Origin: Actinomyces oris
GTDB taxonomy: Bacteria; Actinomycetota; Actinomycetes; Actinomycetales; Actinomycetaceae
Direction of reading: 5' to 3'
NCBI RefSeq assembly: GCF_006546825.1
Contig: NZ_VICC01000005.1
Coordinates: 62,001 to 126,000, forward strand
DNA length: 64,000 bases
The notes beneath the pieces are model-generated. The model searched no databases, was not told the origin of the DNA, and worked only from the letters and a program-made list of their open reading frames with translations. Within the stretch, counting starts at the first letter, position 1; each line of letters starts with the position of its first letter. This document shows, piece after piece, positions 53,663 to 64,000 of this stretch. The translations under genes were made by a program, and so were the position numbers.

Positions 53663-55519
53663 TCAGCGGCCTCGGCCGATCAGTGTGCGCAGCGGTCCGG
53701 GCTCGTCCAGGAGCTTGGCCGGCGGCCCCGTCTGCACGATCGTCCCCGCATCCATCACGACGACGTGGTCGGCCTGCTCGGACCACTGCAAGCGGTGAGT
53801 GATCTCGATGATCGTCGCCTGCGGAAGATAGGTGCGCACCCCGATGCGCACCCGCTCATCCAGGTCAGGATCCAGGTGGGAGGTGAATTCATCGAGGATG
53901 AGCACCCCGGGACGGGCCAGGAGTGCGCGGGCCAGTGCCAGGCGCTGGCGCTGGCCCCCGGACAGGGACTGGCCTCGCTCACCCACGAGGGTGTCGTAAC
54001 CGTCCTCGAGGGCCTCGATGTCCTCGTCGATGCAGGCCGCTCGGCACGCCCGGCGCACCTGGGCGTCCGTGGCCGAGGGCGCCGCCAGGCGCACGTTGTC
54101 CGCAATGGTGGCCCGCATGAGGTGAACCCGCTGATCCACCAGGCCGATCTCCTGGTAGAGGCTGACGGCACGCAGATCGCTCACGTCCTGGCCGTCGATG
54201 AGGATGCGGCCCGAGTCCGGCTCATCGAAGCGCACCGCCAGTTGGGCCAGTGTGGACTTGCCCGATCCGGAGGCCCCCACGATGCAGGTCCACCGTCCGG
54301 CCCTGGCCCTGATGCTGACGCCGTGGACTGCCTGGGCGGCGGTGTTGGGGTAGGAGTAGGTGACGTCCTGCCACAGGACCTCGTGGGAGATGCCGGGGGT
54401 CAGCTCCTCAACGCCGTCGCGCACCTCCACCGGGGCGTTGACGACCTCCCACACTCTCTCAGCCGAGGCGAAGGAGGCATTGAGCGCGCTCGAGAGCTCC
54501 TCGACGCCGCGGATGGTCTCAGACAGCCGCAGCACCGCAGCGGCCGCGGCCGCCAGGAGGGGGATGCCCGTGCCCGAGCCGGTCGCCGGCAGTGTCGCAC
54601 CCGCGGCAACGACGGCGATCGGCGCGCTCAGACCCGCCAGCTGGTTGAGGCCTCGCCTCACGGCGGCCCACTGCCCGGTTGGCCGTGCGGCACCGGCGAT
54701 CTCGGCGTCGATCCTGGCCATCTCATCGAGACGCTCCTGGCTGCGCCCGTACCCGACAACTTCGCTCATGCCCTGAACGGTGTCGGTCACGTGCTGGGTG
54801 AGTTCCGCCCGCGCCGCCGAGACCGAGCGGGAGGCATCCACTGAGGCGGCGAACCCCAGGCGGGGCACGATGAGCAGCTGGAGCACCACGAAGGGGAGCG
54901 CCGCCAGGGCCACCAGCCAGGACACCTTCAGGCCGATGAGCGTGAGCACCGTCATCGGTACGACGACGGCGCAGACTGCTGGAGCGAAGGTGTGGGCGAA
55001 GAAGACCTCGATCCGGTCCACGTCCTTGGTGGCCCGCGACAGCAGGTCGCCCGAGCGTGACGTCGCACTGACCCTGGGGGAGCGGGGAATGAGGGAGCGG
55101 AAGATCTGGCCGCGCAGCAGCTCGAGGGCCTTGAAGGCCACCAGGTGGCCGAGGAACTGCTCGACGTAGCGCAGGGCCGCCTTGAGTAGGGACAGCCCCG
55201 CCATGACGGCCAGCACCGGCCAGATGGCGGGCACCGGTGCGTCCGTCGTCATCGCCAGACCTGCCCGGGCCACGGCGTAGGCGCCCAAGGAGAACAGGGC
55301 CACGCCGCACAGCATGTCAGTGATACGGCACAGGGTGGAGCCCAGCAGCGGTGAGAGGACCGGGCGGGTGACCTGAAGCAGCCAGCGCACCAGCATCGCG
55401 CGGGAGACAGGCACCTGCGTGGAGGCGGCATCTTGACCGGTCCCGCTGCGCTTCCCTGAGCCGCCGGTTGCCCGCGAGCGGGGCGCCGAGGACCGTCTCG
55501 ACTGGATCGATCGGATCAT
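53663..55519 (-). CDS. ABC exporter subunit, membrane domain plus ATPase (CydC-like half)
   Basis: 618 residues. A six-helix exporter domain (about 45-330) is fused to an ATPase with Walker A GASGSGKST, signature LSGGQRQRLALARALLA, and Walker B VLILDEF; the Walker B Glu is followed by FTSHLDPDL. It starts in an ATGA overlap with the partner subunit, so the two form a heterodimer. Substrate unknown; the CydDC-type thiol exporter is the nearest comparison, but no cydAB is in the window. Confidence 0.88.
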   Translation of the reverse strand: MIRSIQSRRSSAPRSRATGGSGKRSGTGQDAASTQVPVSRAMLVRWLLQVTRPVLSPLLGSTLCRITDMLCGVALFSLGAYAVARAGLAMTTDAPVPAIWPVLAVMAGLSLLKAALRYVEQFLGHLVAFKALELLRGQIFRSLIPRSPRVSATSRSGDLLSRATKDVDRIEVFFAHTFAPAVCAVVVPMTVLTLIGLKVSWLVALAALPFVVLQLLIVPRLGFAASVDASRSVSAARAELTQHVTDTVQGMSEVVGYGRSQERLDEMARIDAEIAGAARPTGQWAAVRRGLNQLAGLSAPIAVVAAGATLPATGSGTGIPLLAAAAAAVLRLSETIRGVEELSSALNASFASAERVWEVVNAPVEVRDGVEELTPGISHEVLWQDVTYSYPNTAAQAVHGVSIRARAGRWTCIVGASGSGKSTLAQLAVRFDEPDSGRILIDGQDVSDLRAVSLYQEIGLVDQRVHLMRATIADNVRLAAPSATDAQVRRACRAACIDEDIEALEDGYDTLVGERGQSLSGGQRQRLALARALLARPGVLILDEFTSHLDPDLDERVRIGVRTYLPQATIIEITHRLQWSEQADHVVVMDAGTIVQTGPPAKLLDEPGPLRTLIGRGR

Positions 55520-57327
55520 GCCCGCTCCTCCTGGTGATCCCCGTCGGAGGCCTTGGAGGAAGACCCGTCGGCCCCGGTGGCTTCCTGAGTGGGCGCCGCG
55601 CCGGCGGATGTGGGCGTCCGGGCTTCACCGACCTCGTGGACCGTACCGGCATCAACCCTCACCGTCCGGTCCGCTGCCGTCAGCGCTCCGACGCGATGGG
55701 AGATGGTGACGACCGTGCGGCCCTGGGACAGCTGCTCAAGGGACTCCACGATGGCAGCCTCGCTGGCCAGGTCCACCTGGCTGGTGGGCTCGTCCAGGAG
55801 CAGCACGGGGCGGTCGGCCAGGAAGGCGCGGGCCAGGGACAGGCGCTGGGCCTGACCACCCGACAGTCCCAGGCCGGCCTCGCCGACCTGGGTCTCCAGC
55901 CCTTCGGGCATGAGCGCCACCTCCTTGTCGAGGCGGGCCACCTCCAGGGCCTGCCACATCTGCGACGGCGTCGCGTAGGGCTGGGCCAGGCGCAGGTTGT
56001 CGGCAATCGTTCCGGTGAATAGCCAGGTCGTCTGTGCCACCAGTGCGGAGGCCGAGCGCACCTCGTCCTGCGTCGCGGCGCTCAGCTCGGTGCCTTCGAC
56101 GCGCACGGTTCCGCCGCTGGGTAGCAGGTTGCCGGCGAGCACTGCCATGAGCGTCGACTTGCCCGCCCCCGAGGGGCCGACCACCGCCAGGCTCTCGCCG
56201 CGGCGCACGCTCAGGTTGACGCCCTCCAGCACCGGATCGGCGTCCCAGGCGGCCTCGACGTCGTCGAGCACGATGGAGGACTGAGCGGCAGCCGGCGAGG
56301 AGGCCGCGGCCTCGGGACGAGCGGTCGAGCGGGGCAGGGGCCGCGACAGGATCCTGCGGATGGCGCGCTGGTTGGCCATTCCGGCCATGCCCACGTAGAA
56401 GAAGGCGCCCACGTGGTCCAGCGGCTCGAGGAGCACGTAGGAGGTCAGGACGATCGCCAAGGCGTCACTGATGTCGATGGCGCCGGAGGACAGACGCACC
56501 AGGGCCAGACCTGCGGCCACGGTGATGAGGAAGAGCGAGAACAGGCCGTCGGTGAGCAGGATGACGAGCTGGTTGCCCGCCAGCAGCCCCATGACGGCGC
56601 GTCGGTTCGACTCCCCCTCCAGGCGCAGGCGTGCACTGGTGCGCTCCGCGGCCCGGGCCAGGGTGAGGGTGCGCAGTCCCTGGATCGCGTCGAGGTACTC
56701 GGCGGCCAGGCGCATCCGCGCCCGTCGGGAGTCCGACGACGAGGCCCGCAGCCGCGAGTGGCACCAGGCGATGAAGACCGGGACCACGATGATGGCCGCC
56801 GCCAGAACCAGGGCGGGAACGACGTCGACGAAGGCGGCCAGCTCGATGAGCACCAGCAGGGGAGCCGCAGCGGCCGCCAGTGTGGGGGCCAGGAAGGTCT
56901 GCCGGTAGAGGGCCACCCGCTCTGCGCCGTCGGTCAGCAGGGAGGCGGTCGCACCGCTGCGGACGTCGGCGGCGCGTGCCGGGCCCAGCCCCAGCAGGTG
57001 AGCCAGGGTGAGGCGGCGCAGGTGCGCCTCCTCGGTGAGCGCACTGAAACGGGCGACCCGCTGGGCCACCAGCTGGCAGGTGGCGCTCACGGCGGCCGCG
57101 GCCAGGGCCTGGGCGAGCAGGCCCGCCGCAGGCGAGGAGCTCAGCAGGGCGCCCAGGGCGCGTCCGGTGCAGATGAGGCACCACCCGGCTCCCAGGGCGC
57201 CCAGGAGCGTCAGACCGAAGGAGAGGGCGCCTGCCCGACGCCCGGCCGGTGAGGAGACCGTGGGGCGGGGCGGGGAGCCGCGGCGCAGTGGCGCGAGGAT
57301 GGGCGCGGGGGATCGGCGTGAGCTCAT
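55516..57327 (-). CDS. ABC exporter subunit, membrane domain plus ATPase (CydD-like half)
   Basis: 603 residues from the ATG at 57327 (a GTG lies one codon upstream), with AGGA 5 nt before the ATG. Exporter-type helices (about 30-300), then the ATPase: Walker A GPSGAGKST, signature LSGGQAQRLSLARAFLA, Walker B VLLLDEPTSQVD and a switch His in ISHRVG. The full catalytic set suggests it carries the active site of the heterodimer. A Ser/Thr-rich C-terminal tail (SAGAAPTQEATG) overlaps the partner start. Confidence 0.88.
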   Translation of the reverse strand: MSSRRSPAPILAPLRRGSPPRPTVSSPAGRRAGALSFGLTLLGALGAGWCLICTGRALGALLSSSPAAGLLAQALAAAAVSATCQLVAQRVARFSALTEEAHLRRLTLAHLLGLGPARAADVRSGATASLLTDGAERVALYRQTFLAPTLAAAAAPLLVLIELAAFVDVVPALVLAAAIIVVPVFIAWCHSRLRASSSDSRRARMRLAAEYLDAIQGLRTLTLARAAERTSARLRLEGESNRRAVMGLLAGNQLVILLTDGLFSLFLITVAAGLALVRLSSGAIDISDALAIVLTSYVLLEPLDHVGAFFYVGMAGMANQRAIRRILSRPLPRSTARPEAAASSPAAAQSSIVLDDVEAAWDADPVLEGVNLSVRRGESLAVVGPSGAGKSTLMAVLAGNLLPSGGTVRVEGTELSAATQDEVRSASALVAQTTWLFTGTIADNLRLAQPYATPSQMWQALEVARLDKEVALMPEGLETQVGEAGLGLSGGQAQRLSLARAFLADRPVLLLDEPTSQVDLASEAAIVESLEQLSQGRTVVTISHRVGALTAADRTVRVDAGTVHEVGEARTPTSAGAAPTQEATGADGSSSKASDGDHQEERA

Positions 57328-57470
57328 CACGGTCCTGGAAACGAGAAATGGGCTGGGGGAGGCCTCCAGCGTATCGACTAGGACGGGAGGTTGTCAGGGG
57401 CGGTGAGTATCTCGCTGGAATCACGGGCTACCAGGAGGAATCCCACCTCCATGGCTACGGGAAGTGGTGA

Positions 57471-58568
<1,098 letters not shown>

Positions 58569-58691
58569 GTCCTTCGGGCCCTCCGGCTCGGCGCCCGGGC
58601 TCGGCCTGAGAGCCCGCCCGGGGCCGACCCTCTCCTGGTACGGACCACCTTCGGGTGCGGGGGACCGTAAGGCCCTGCCGCTCTCCCATCC

Positions 58692-58730
58692 GGGTCCTCG
58701 CCGCTCATCCGAGCGGCGAGGACCCTTTTT
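58692..58730 (+). terminator. Rho-independent terminator after mdh
   Basis: A perfect 15-bp stem, GGGTCCTCGCCGCTC/GAGCGGCGAGGACCC, with a 4-nt loop and a TTTTT tail. This is the most canonical terminator in the window. Confidence 0.92.
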
Positions 58731-58829
58731 CACACATCGGAGCAGATTGGGCAGCGGACGAATCATTGCCGCTGCTGGTATGGACCGGTCATTCACGACC
58801 GGTACAATGATTGTTCGCGCAATGTATGT

Positions 58830-58858
58830 TTGAGTTTCGCTCAGTTTAGGTCTACTCT
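58830..58858 (+). promoter_or_regulatory. Promoter of the sugar ABC importer operon
   Basis: TTGAGT (-35) and TACTCT (-10) with a 17-nt spacer would start transcription about 90 nt before the lipoprotein gene. Upstream, ACCGGT occurs twice at 58784-58789 and 58798-58803, a possible regulator site. Confidence 0.5.
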
Positions 58859-58954
58859 CCTGGGGAGTTCAGATGACTAGACAACATCTGGCCTCGCCGC
58901 CCGCGGCAACGGTGCCGTGGTCATGAGACACCGTCGTTTCTAAGGAGCAGTCCC

Positions 58955-60274
58955 ATGCGTCCCACCCACTATCTCTCCCGCCGCGCCGTGCTGGCGGGGC
59001 TGGGAACCACTGCAGTCGCCGCCACCCTGGCCGCCTGTGCCACCTCCGGCAGCTCCGGCTCGAAGTCCGGTGGAGCCGCAGGTGAGGGGGACGCCAGCCA
59101 GGTCGACGTCGTCACCTGGTGGTCGGCCGGCTCGGAGAAACTCGGTCTGGATGCCCTGGTCAAGGTCTTCAACCAGCAGTTCCCCAAGACGAAGTTCGAG
59201 AACAAGGCCGTCTCCGGCGGCGCCGGCAGCCAGGCCAAGCAGAAGCTCGCCGCCGACTTGGCCGCCAAGAACCCGCCGGACACCTACCAGGCCCACGCCG
59301 GCGCCGAGATCAAGGACCACATCGAGGCCGGCTACCTGCTGGACGTGTCCAACCTCTACGAGGAGTTCAAGCTCAACGAGGCCTTCCCGGCCACCCTCAT
59401 GGACCGCCTCAAGGACTCCGACGGCAAGATCTACTCCGTGCCCTCCAACATCCACCGGGCCAACGTCGTGTGGGCCTCGGTGCCCGCGCTCAAGGCCGCC
59501 GGGCTCGACCCGACCAAGCCCGCCACCACCATCGACGCCTGGATCGCCGACATGGAGAAGGTCAAGGCCGCCGGCCTGACCCCCATCACCATGGGCATGG
59601 CCTGGACCCAGCTCGAGCTGCTCGAGACCATCCTCATCGCCGACCTGGGTGTGGACGCCTACAACGGGCTCTTTGCAGGCAAGACCGACTGGGGCGGCGC
59701 CGAGGTCACCAAGGCGCTGGGGCACTACAAGACCATCGTGGGCTTCACCGACTCCTCCCTTTACACCGAGGACTGGGAGCCCGCCATGAAGCCCATCATG
59801 GACGGCAAGGCCGCCTTCAACGTCATGGGCGACTGGGCCGTGGCCGGCTTCGATGCCGCCGGCAAGAAGGCCGGCCAGGACTACGTCTACTTCCCGGTCC
59901 CGGGCACCGACGGCGTCTTCGACTTCTTGGCCGACTCCTTCACCCTGCCCGACGGCGCCAAGCACCCCGGTGGTGCCAAGAACTGGCTCAACACCATCTC
60001 CTCCAAGGACGGCCAGATCGCCTTCAACACGGTCAAGGGCTCCATCCCGGCCCGCACCGACCTCACTGACGAGGAGAAGGGCAAGTTCTCCGAGTACCAG
60101 CGCTCGGCCATGGAGTCCTTCGCCAAGGACAAGATCGTCTCCTCCATCGCTCACGGCGCGGCCCTTCCGTCGAAGGCCACAAACGCGATGAACGACGCCC
60201 TGACCAAGTTCGCCCAGGGCGCCTCCGATGTCGCCGCCCTGCAGGCCGACCTCAAGGCCGCTGCCGCCTCCTGA
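58955..60274 (+). CDS. Sugar ABC transporter substrate-binding lipoprotein
   Basis: 439 residues; AAGGAG precedes the ATG. The N-terminus carries SRRAVLAG (Tat-like twin Arg) and the lipobox TLAAC with Cys28, so it should be lipid-anchored outside the membrane. The mature part opens with VDVVTWWSAGSEKLGLDALVKVFNQQFP, typical of the glucose/mannose-binding CUT1 group. Two permease genes follow. The sugar is inferred. Confidence 0.92.
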   Translation: MRPTHYLSRRAVLAGLGTTAVAATLAACATSGSSGSKSGGAAGEGDASQVDVVTWWSAGSEKLGLDALVKVFNQQFPKTKFENKAVSGGAGSQAKQKLAADLAAKNPPDTYQAHAGAEIKDHIEAGYLLDVSNLYEEFKLNEAFPATLMDRLKDSDGKIYSVPSNIHRANVVWASVPALKAAGLDPTKPATTIDAWIADMEKVKAAGLTPITMGMAWTQLELLETILIADLGVDAYNGLFAGKTDWGGAEVTKALGHYKTIVGFTDSSLYTEDWEPAMKPIMDGKAAFNVMGDWAVAGFDAAGKKAGQDYVYFPVPGTDGVFDFLADSFTLPDGAKHPGGAKNWLNTISSKDGQIAFNTVKGSIPARTDLTDEEKGKFSEYQRSAMESFAKDKIVSSIAHGAALPSKATNAMNDALTKFAQGASDVAALQADLKAAAAS

Positions 60275-60417
60275 CCGGTTCCCCGGGGACGGGGGCGGGC
60301 CGTGCGCCCGCTCCGGTCCGCTCCCGCCCCCGGGACGACCCCTCGCCGATCATTCGGCCGGAGCTCATCACCACGACAGGCGGATTCGTGCCGCCACCAA
60401 CGCATCAGGAGAACCTT

Positions 60418-61347
60418 GTGAGCACCAAGAGCGCCCCCGCGCGGCGCCGTCGGGCGAACTGGAGGCAGTGGGGCCCGGGCCTCCTGCTCATCTCGCCCTC
60501 GATCATCCTCGTCGGCGTCTTCGTCTACGGGATGATCGGCATCAACATCAACACCTCCCTGCTGGACATGCACACCGCCGGCCAGGTCTCCGGACGCAGG
60601 GGGACCACCGTCGTCGGGCTGAGCAACTTCACGGCCCTGTTCGGCAACCCGGACTTCCGCCACTCCTTCATCAACCTCATCCTGTTCACCGTCACCTTCC
60701 TGGCCGGCACTCTCGTGGTCGGCTTCCTGTGGGCCTGGCTCCTGGACCGCCCCATCAAGGGGGAGGGGATCTTCCGCTCCATCTTCCTGTTCCCCATGGC
60801 CGTGTCCTTCGTGGCCTCGGGCGTGGTGTGGCGGTGGCTGCTGAACTCCGCGCAAGGCGAGAGCGCCTCGGGGCTCAACCGCCTGTTCGAGATGACCGGC
60901 CTGAGGTTCCTGGAGAACTCATGGACCCAGAACACCACCTGGGGCATCCTGGCCATCGCGCTGCCGGCCGTGTGGCAGCTGGCCGGATACGTCATGGCGC
61001 TCTTCCTGGCCGGCTTCCGCGGCATTCCCGACGACCTGCGCGAGGCGGCCCGGGTCGACGGCGCCAGCGAGTGGCAGCTCTACAAGTCGATCATCTTCCC
61101 CCAGCTGACCCCGATCGCCCTGAGTGCCGTCATCATCATCGGGCACATGTCCCTGAAGTCCTTCGACCTCATCATGTCGATCACGGACCAGCGCACCTAC
61201 TCCACCAAGGTCCCGGCCATCGACATGTTCAACTTCATGACCGACAACGACTACTCCAACGCCGCCGCCGTCGGCACGATCCTGCTGGTCCTGGTCGCCG
61301 TCGCCGTCATCCCCTACCTCATCCACGACGCCAAGGGCAGGAGGTGA
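60418..61347 (+). CDS. Sugar ABC transporter permease (first)
   Basis: 309 residues from a GTG with AGGAG upstream. Six helices, with the ATPase-contacting EAA loop LREAARVDGASEWQLYKSIIFPQL. It pairs with the following permease to form the membrane channel. Confidence 0.93.
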   Translation: MSTKSAPARRRRANWRQWGPGLLLISPSIILVGVFVYGMIGININTSLLDMHTAGQVSGRRGTTVVGLSNFTALFGNPDFRHSFINLILFTVTFLAGTLVVGFLWAWLLDRPIKGEGIFRSIFLFPMAVSFVASGVVWRWLLNSAQGESASGLNRLFEMTGLRFLENSWTQNTTWGILAIALPAVWQLAGYVMALFLAGFRGIPDDLREAARVDGASEWQLYKSIIFPQLTPIALSAVIIIGHMSLKSFDLIMSITDQRTYSTKVPAIDMFNFMTDNDYSNAAAVGTILLVLVAVAVIPYLIHDAKGRR

Positions 61348-61353
61348 ACGGCG

Positions 61354-62208
<855 letters not shown>

Positions 62209-62262
62209 GACCGGCCCGGGCCGCTCGCCCGCGTCTACGCCTCGTTTGCTCTCGGCCTGCTC

Positions 62263-62309
62263 TCACATCCGGCTGCCGCCCTCGGCTTGGGGACGGCAGC
62301 CGGATGTGA
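62263..62309 (+). terminator. Hairpin terminator after the sugar ABC operon
   Basis: A perfect 16-bp stem, TCACATCCGGCTGCCG/CGGCAGCCGGATGTGA, has a 15-nt loop. It ends 12 nt before the next start codon. Confidence 0.75.
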
Positions 62310-62321
62310 TGTGATCGGGGC

Positions 62322-62612
62322 ATGGCACGTCGCAGATCCAAGCGCCCCTACGGGCAGGGGCACATCCCCTTGAGCATGGACCGTCTCGCCTCCGTGCCGC
62401 GAACCCAGACCGGCCCCGGCGGCGCCGACTTCACCGTGCGACACCTGCGCGGCGGTGACAAGCCCTACACCTGTCCCGGTTGCCACCGCGTCATCCCGGC
62501 CGGCACCGCGCACGTGGTGGCCTGGAGCAACGAGTCCCTCTTCGGGGCGGACCGGGGCCTTGAGGAGCGCCGTCACTGGCACACCTCATGCTGGGAGCGC
62601 CGCCTCTGGTAG
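62322..62612 (+). CDS. Small zinc-ribbon-like conserved protein
   Basis: 96 residues. A basic N-terminus (MARRRSKRPYGQGHIPLSMDRL) is followed by CPGCHRVIPAGTAHVVAW and HWHTSCWERRLW, giving CxxC plus HxxxC as plausible zinc ligands. Similar small proteins are common in actinobacteria, often mis-annotated as ATP/GTP-binding. Function unknown. Confidence 0.75.
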   Translation: MARRRSKRPYGQGHIPLSMDRLASVPRTQTGPGGADFTVRHLRGGDKPYTCPGCHRVIPAGTAHVVAWSNESLFGADRGLEERRHWHTSCWERRLW

Positions 62613-62647
62613 AACCCGACGCCGACGCGAGGCAGCGGGGCTGAGAG

Positions 62648-63139
62648 TCACACGAGCGGCTCGGGGGAGCGCTCCTCCCAGCCCGGCAGCAGGCGGTCCA
62701 GCGCGAAGCGCAGCGGCACGATATCGCCGTCGCGTCCGCCCTCACCGATGGTCATCGGCACTGGCTGGCTCTCGGGCCTGACCCCGCGCAGGCGCTGCGC
62801 CAGGCTCAGCGGCATCGACAGGACGTAGTAGCGCCCCTGCGTGTCGATGCCGACCGTCTCGTCGGCCCTCAGGTACCAGCCGCGCAGCGGGGTGCGGGCG
62901 CTGCCTCCCGCGTAGCCACGCACCCGCAGAGGAACATCCTTGAGGTCCTCCTTGCGGGCGACCTCGAGGAAGAGCCCAACGATGCAGGCGGCCCGGGCGT
63001 GCTCGGCCTCCTGGCGCTCCTGAAGCATGCGGGCCCGCTGTGTGGCCGCACGACGACGCGACGCCGCCCAGTTGCAGTCACCAGGACCACGGGTGCTGGT
63101 CGACTCGGTCTCGAACCGGGCGGCGTCGTCGGCAGTCAC
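62648..63139 (-). CDS. Unknown protein, probable partner of the coiled-coil protein gene
   Basis: 163 residues. The N-terminal third is helical and charged (ASRRRAATQRARMLQERQEAEHARAA); the rest is mixed alpha/beta (PLRVRGYAGG, GWYLRADETVGIDTQGRYYVLSMPLS). No family is recognised and no signal peptide or membrane segment is seen. Only 9 nt separate it from the upstream coiled-coil gene, so they are co-transcribed. Confidence 0.65.
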   Translation of the reverse strand: MTADDAARFETESTSTRGPGDCNWAASRRRAATQRARMLQERQEAEHARAACIVGLFLEVARKEDLKDVPLRVRGYAGGSARTPLRGWYLRADETVGIDTQGRYYVLSMPLSLAQRLRGVRPESQPVPMTIGEGGRDGDIVPLRFALDRLLPGWEERSPEPLV

Positions 63140-63148
63140 GTCGGTGTC

Positions 63149-64000
63149 TCAGCGACGTCCTTTGCCCTGGCGGGGGTTGCGGTTGGTGGAGTTGCCGGAG
63201 GCGCCGGAACTCTTGCCGGGGGCCGGGACGTGCTCGATGCGACCAGTGCCGCCCTTCTGGGCGTTCTTCGGGGCCGACTGCGCGCCCGCCTGCTGGCCAC
63301 CACCGGAGGCTGCAGCCGCCTTGTTGCCGGCCGGCGCAGGGGCCGCCGAGGTGGCCGACGGCGCTGAGGAGGCACTGCCGGAGCCGGCCGAGCGCGGACT
63401 GCCTGCGCTGCTGGAGGCCGCCGGCTCGGCCGACTGTGCGGAGGTCTGCTCCGGCGCCGCGGCCGGACTCGGCTCCTGAGGCAGGGCTGCGACGTGGTCG
63501 CTGAAGGAGGGGGCCTGGGGCAGTGCACCACCCAGAACACCGCGCATCTCGGTGAGGTAGGCGGCGACTGAGTCGCGCTGGCGCTCGAGCTCCTGGAGCT
63601 GGCGGGCGGCCACCTGGGCGGTGACGTCGGCGTCGGCGCGGGCGTCGCTGATGATCTGCTCGGCCTCGAGACGGGCCTGTGCCAGAGTCTCCTCCGCCTG
63701 GCTGACGGCCTCCTCCTGGCGCTTGCGGGCCTCGGCGTCGGTGCGGGCGCGGACCTCCTCGGCCCGGGACAGCGCCTCCTGCAGGCGCTCCTCGGCCTCC
63801 TGGGCCTGGACCTGGGCCTGCTCCTGCATCTCCCGGATGCGCTCGCGGGTGGCCTCGTGGGCGTCGGAGTCCTCCTGGGCGGCCTGCTCGTGCGCCGCAG
63901 CGATCTCCAGGGTGGCCTGCTGGCGCAGCTCGGTGGCCTCGGAGCGGGCCGCGGCGGCCTCGTCGGTGGCCGAGCGACGCAGTGTCTCGGACTCGTTGCG
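63149..64000 (-). CDS. Coiled-coil protein, 5' end cut by window
   Basis: The frame is open to base 64000, so the N-terminus is missing. The visible ~283 residues begin with a long Ala/Glu/Gln-rich coiled coil (about 170 residues; LRQQATLEIAAAHEQAAQ, AEEVRARTDAEARKRQEEAV, ARLEAEQIISDARADADV), then a Ser/Ala/Pro/Gly-rich tail ending RQGKGRR. This layout resembles DivIVA/Wag31-like or filament-forming cytoskeletal proteins of actinobacteria, but the diagnostic N-terminus is outside the window. Confidence 0.7.
   Translation of the reverse strand, partial: RNESETLRRSATDEAAAARSEATELRQQATLEIAAAHEQAAQEDSDAHEATRERIREMQEQAQVQAQEAEERLQEALSRAEEVRARTDAEARKRQEEAVSQAEETLAQARLEAEQIISDARADADVTAQVAARQLQELERQRDSVAAYLTEMRGVLGGALPQAPSFSDHVAALPQEPSPAAAPEQTSAQSAEPAASSSAGSPRSAGSGSASSAPSATSAAPAPAGNKAAAASGGGQQAGAQSAPKNAQKGGTGRIEHVPAPGKSSGASGNSTNRNPRQGKGRR

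Overview
The window is high-GC, densely packed actinobacterial chromosome, most likely from an oral-type Actinomyces (Actinomycetaceae). The pointers are the large Arg/Asp-rich insert in Rho, the sucC-sucD-perM-like/purH-DUF3017 neighbourhood, the CE1758/CE1759 flavin pair, a sortase-anchored adhesin-like protein with an LAHTG signal, and frequent leaderless genes. Species was assigned from gene content only; no comparison was run.

Layout. 1-5.5 kb: two CNNM/CorC-type membrane proteins (the first cut by the window start), a membrane-anchored M23 peptidase and a glycerophosphodiesterase. 5.6-9.0 kb: tRNA-Arg(CCG), argS, lysA. 9.2-11.7 kb: a cell-wall-anchored surface protein behind a perfect palindrome, then a tiny leaderless ORF. 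11.9-14.3 kb: hom-thrB. 14.3-15.1 kb: non-coding, possibly decayed DNA. 15.1-17.0 kb: a luciferase-like monooxygenase with its FMN reductase. 17.2-21.9 kb: rho, rpmE, prfA-prmC. 22-26 kb: an accessory stress/regulatory cluster (VOC protein, short AraC protein, MarR plus quinone-oxidoreductase-like operon, DJ-1/PfpI plus MarR operon) with clear palindromic operators. 26-31.7 kb: pcrA-type helicase, a CPBP protein, a nitroreductase and an acetyltransferase. 31.7-36.4 kb: divergent GH31 and GH13 alpha-glucosidases. 36.5-40.2 kb: a second nitroreductase, a second CPBP protein, an AT-rich patch with an orphan membrane protein, and a ClC channel. 40.2-43.1 kb: a double-length eukaryote-like phosphofructokinase, a 46-residue membrane peptide and a ~109-bp inverted repeat. 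43.5-52 kb: sucCD, a PerM-like protein, an 831-residue degenerate PrsW-like protein, a ZTP riboswitch with purH, and DUF3017. 52-57.3 kb: a dicarboxylate/amino-acid symporter and a heterodimeric ABC exporter. 57.5-62.2 kb: mdh and a sugar ABC importer lacking its own ATPase. 62.3-64 kb: a small zinc-ribbon protein, an unknown protein and a coiled-coil protein cut by the window end.

Together the genes cover sugar uptake and alpha-glucan breakdown (ABC importer, GH13, GH31), glycolysis and the succinate/malate branch (PFK, SucCD, Mdh), aspartate-family amino acids (lysA, hom, thrB), purine synthesis under ZTP control, and core translation/transcription termination (argS, prfA-prmC, rpmE, rho). 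The accessory genes centre on redox and electrophile stress: flavin enzymes, quinone reductase, nitroreductases, DJ-1 and MarR regulators.

The most notable observations are the animal/fungal-like tandem PFK, the ZTP riboswitch with a possible anti-Shine-Dalgarno arm, several -10 hexamers ending 5-7 nt before a start codon (leaderless mRNAs), the PrsW-like pseudo-protease inserted into an otherwise conserved neighbourhood, and the AT-rich orphan gene.
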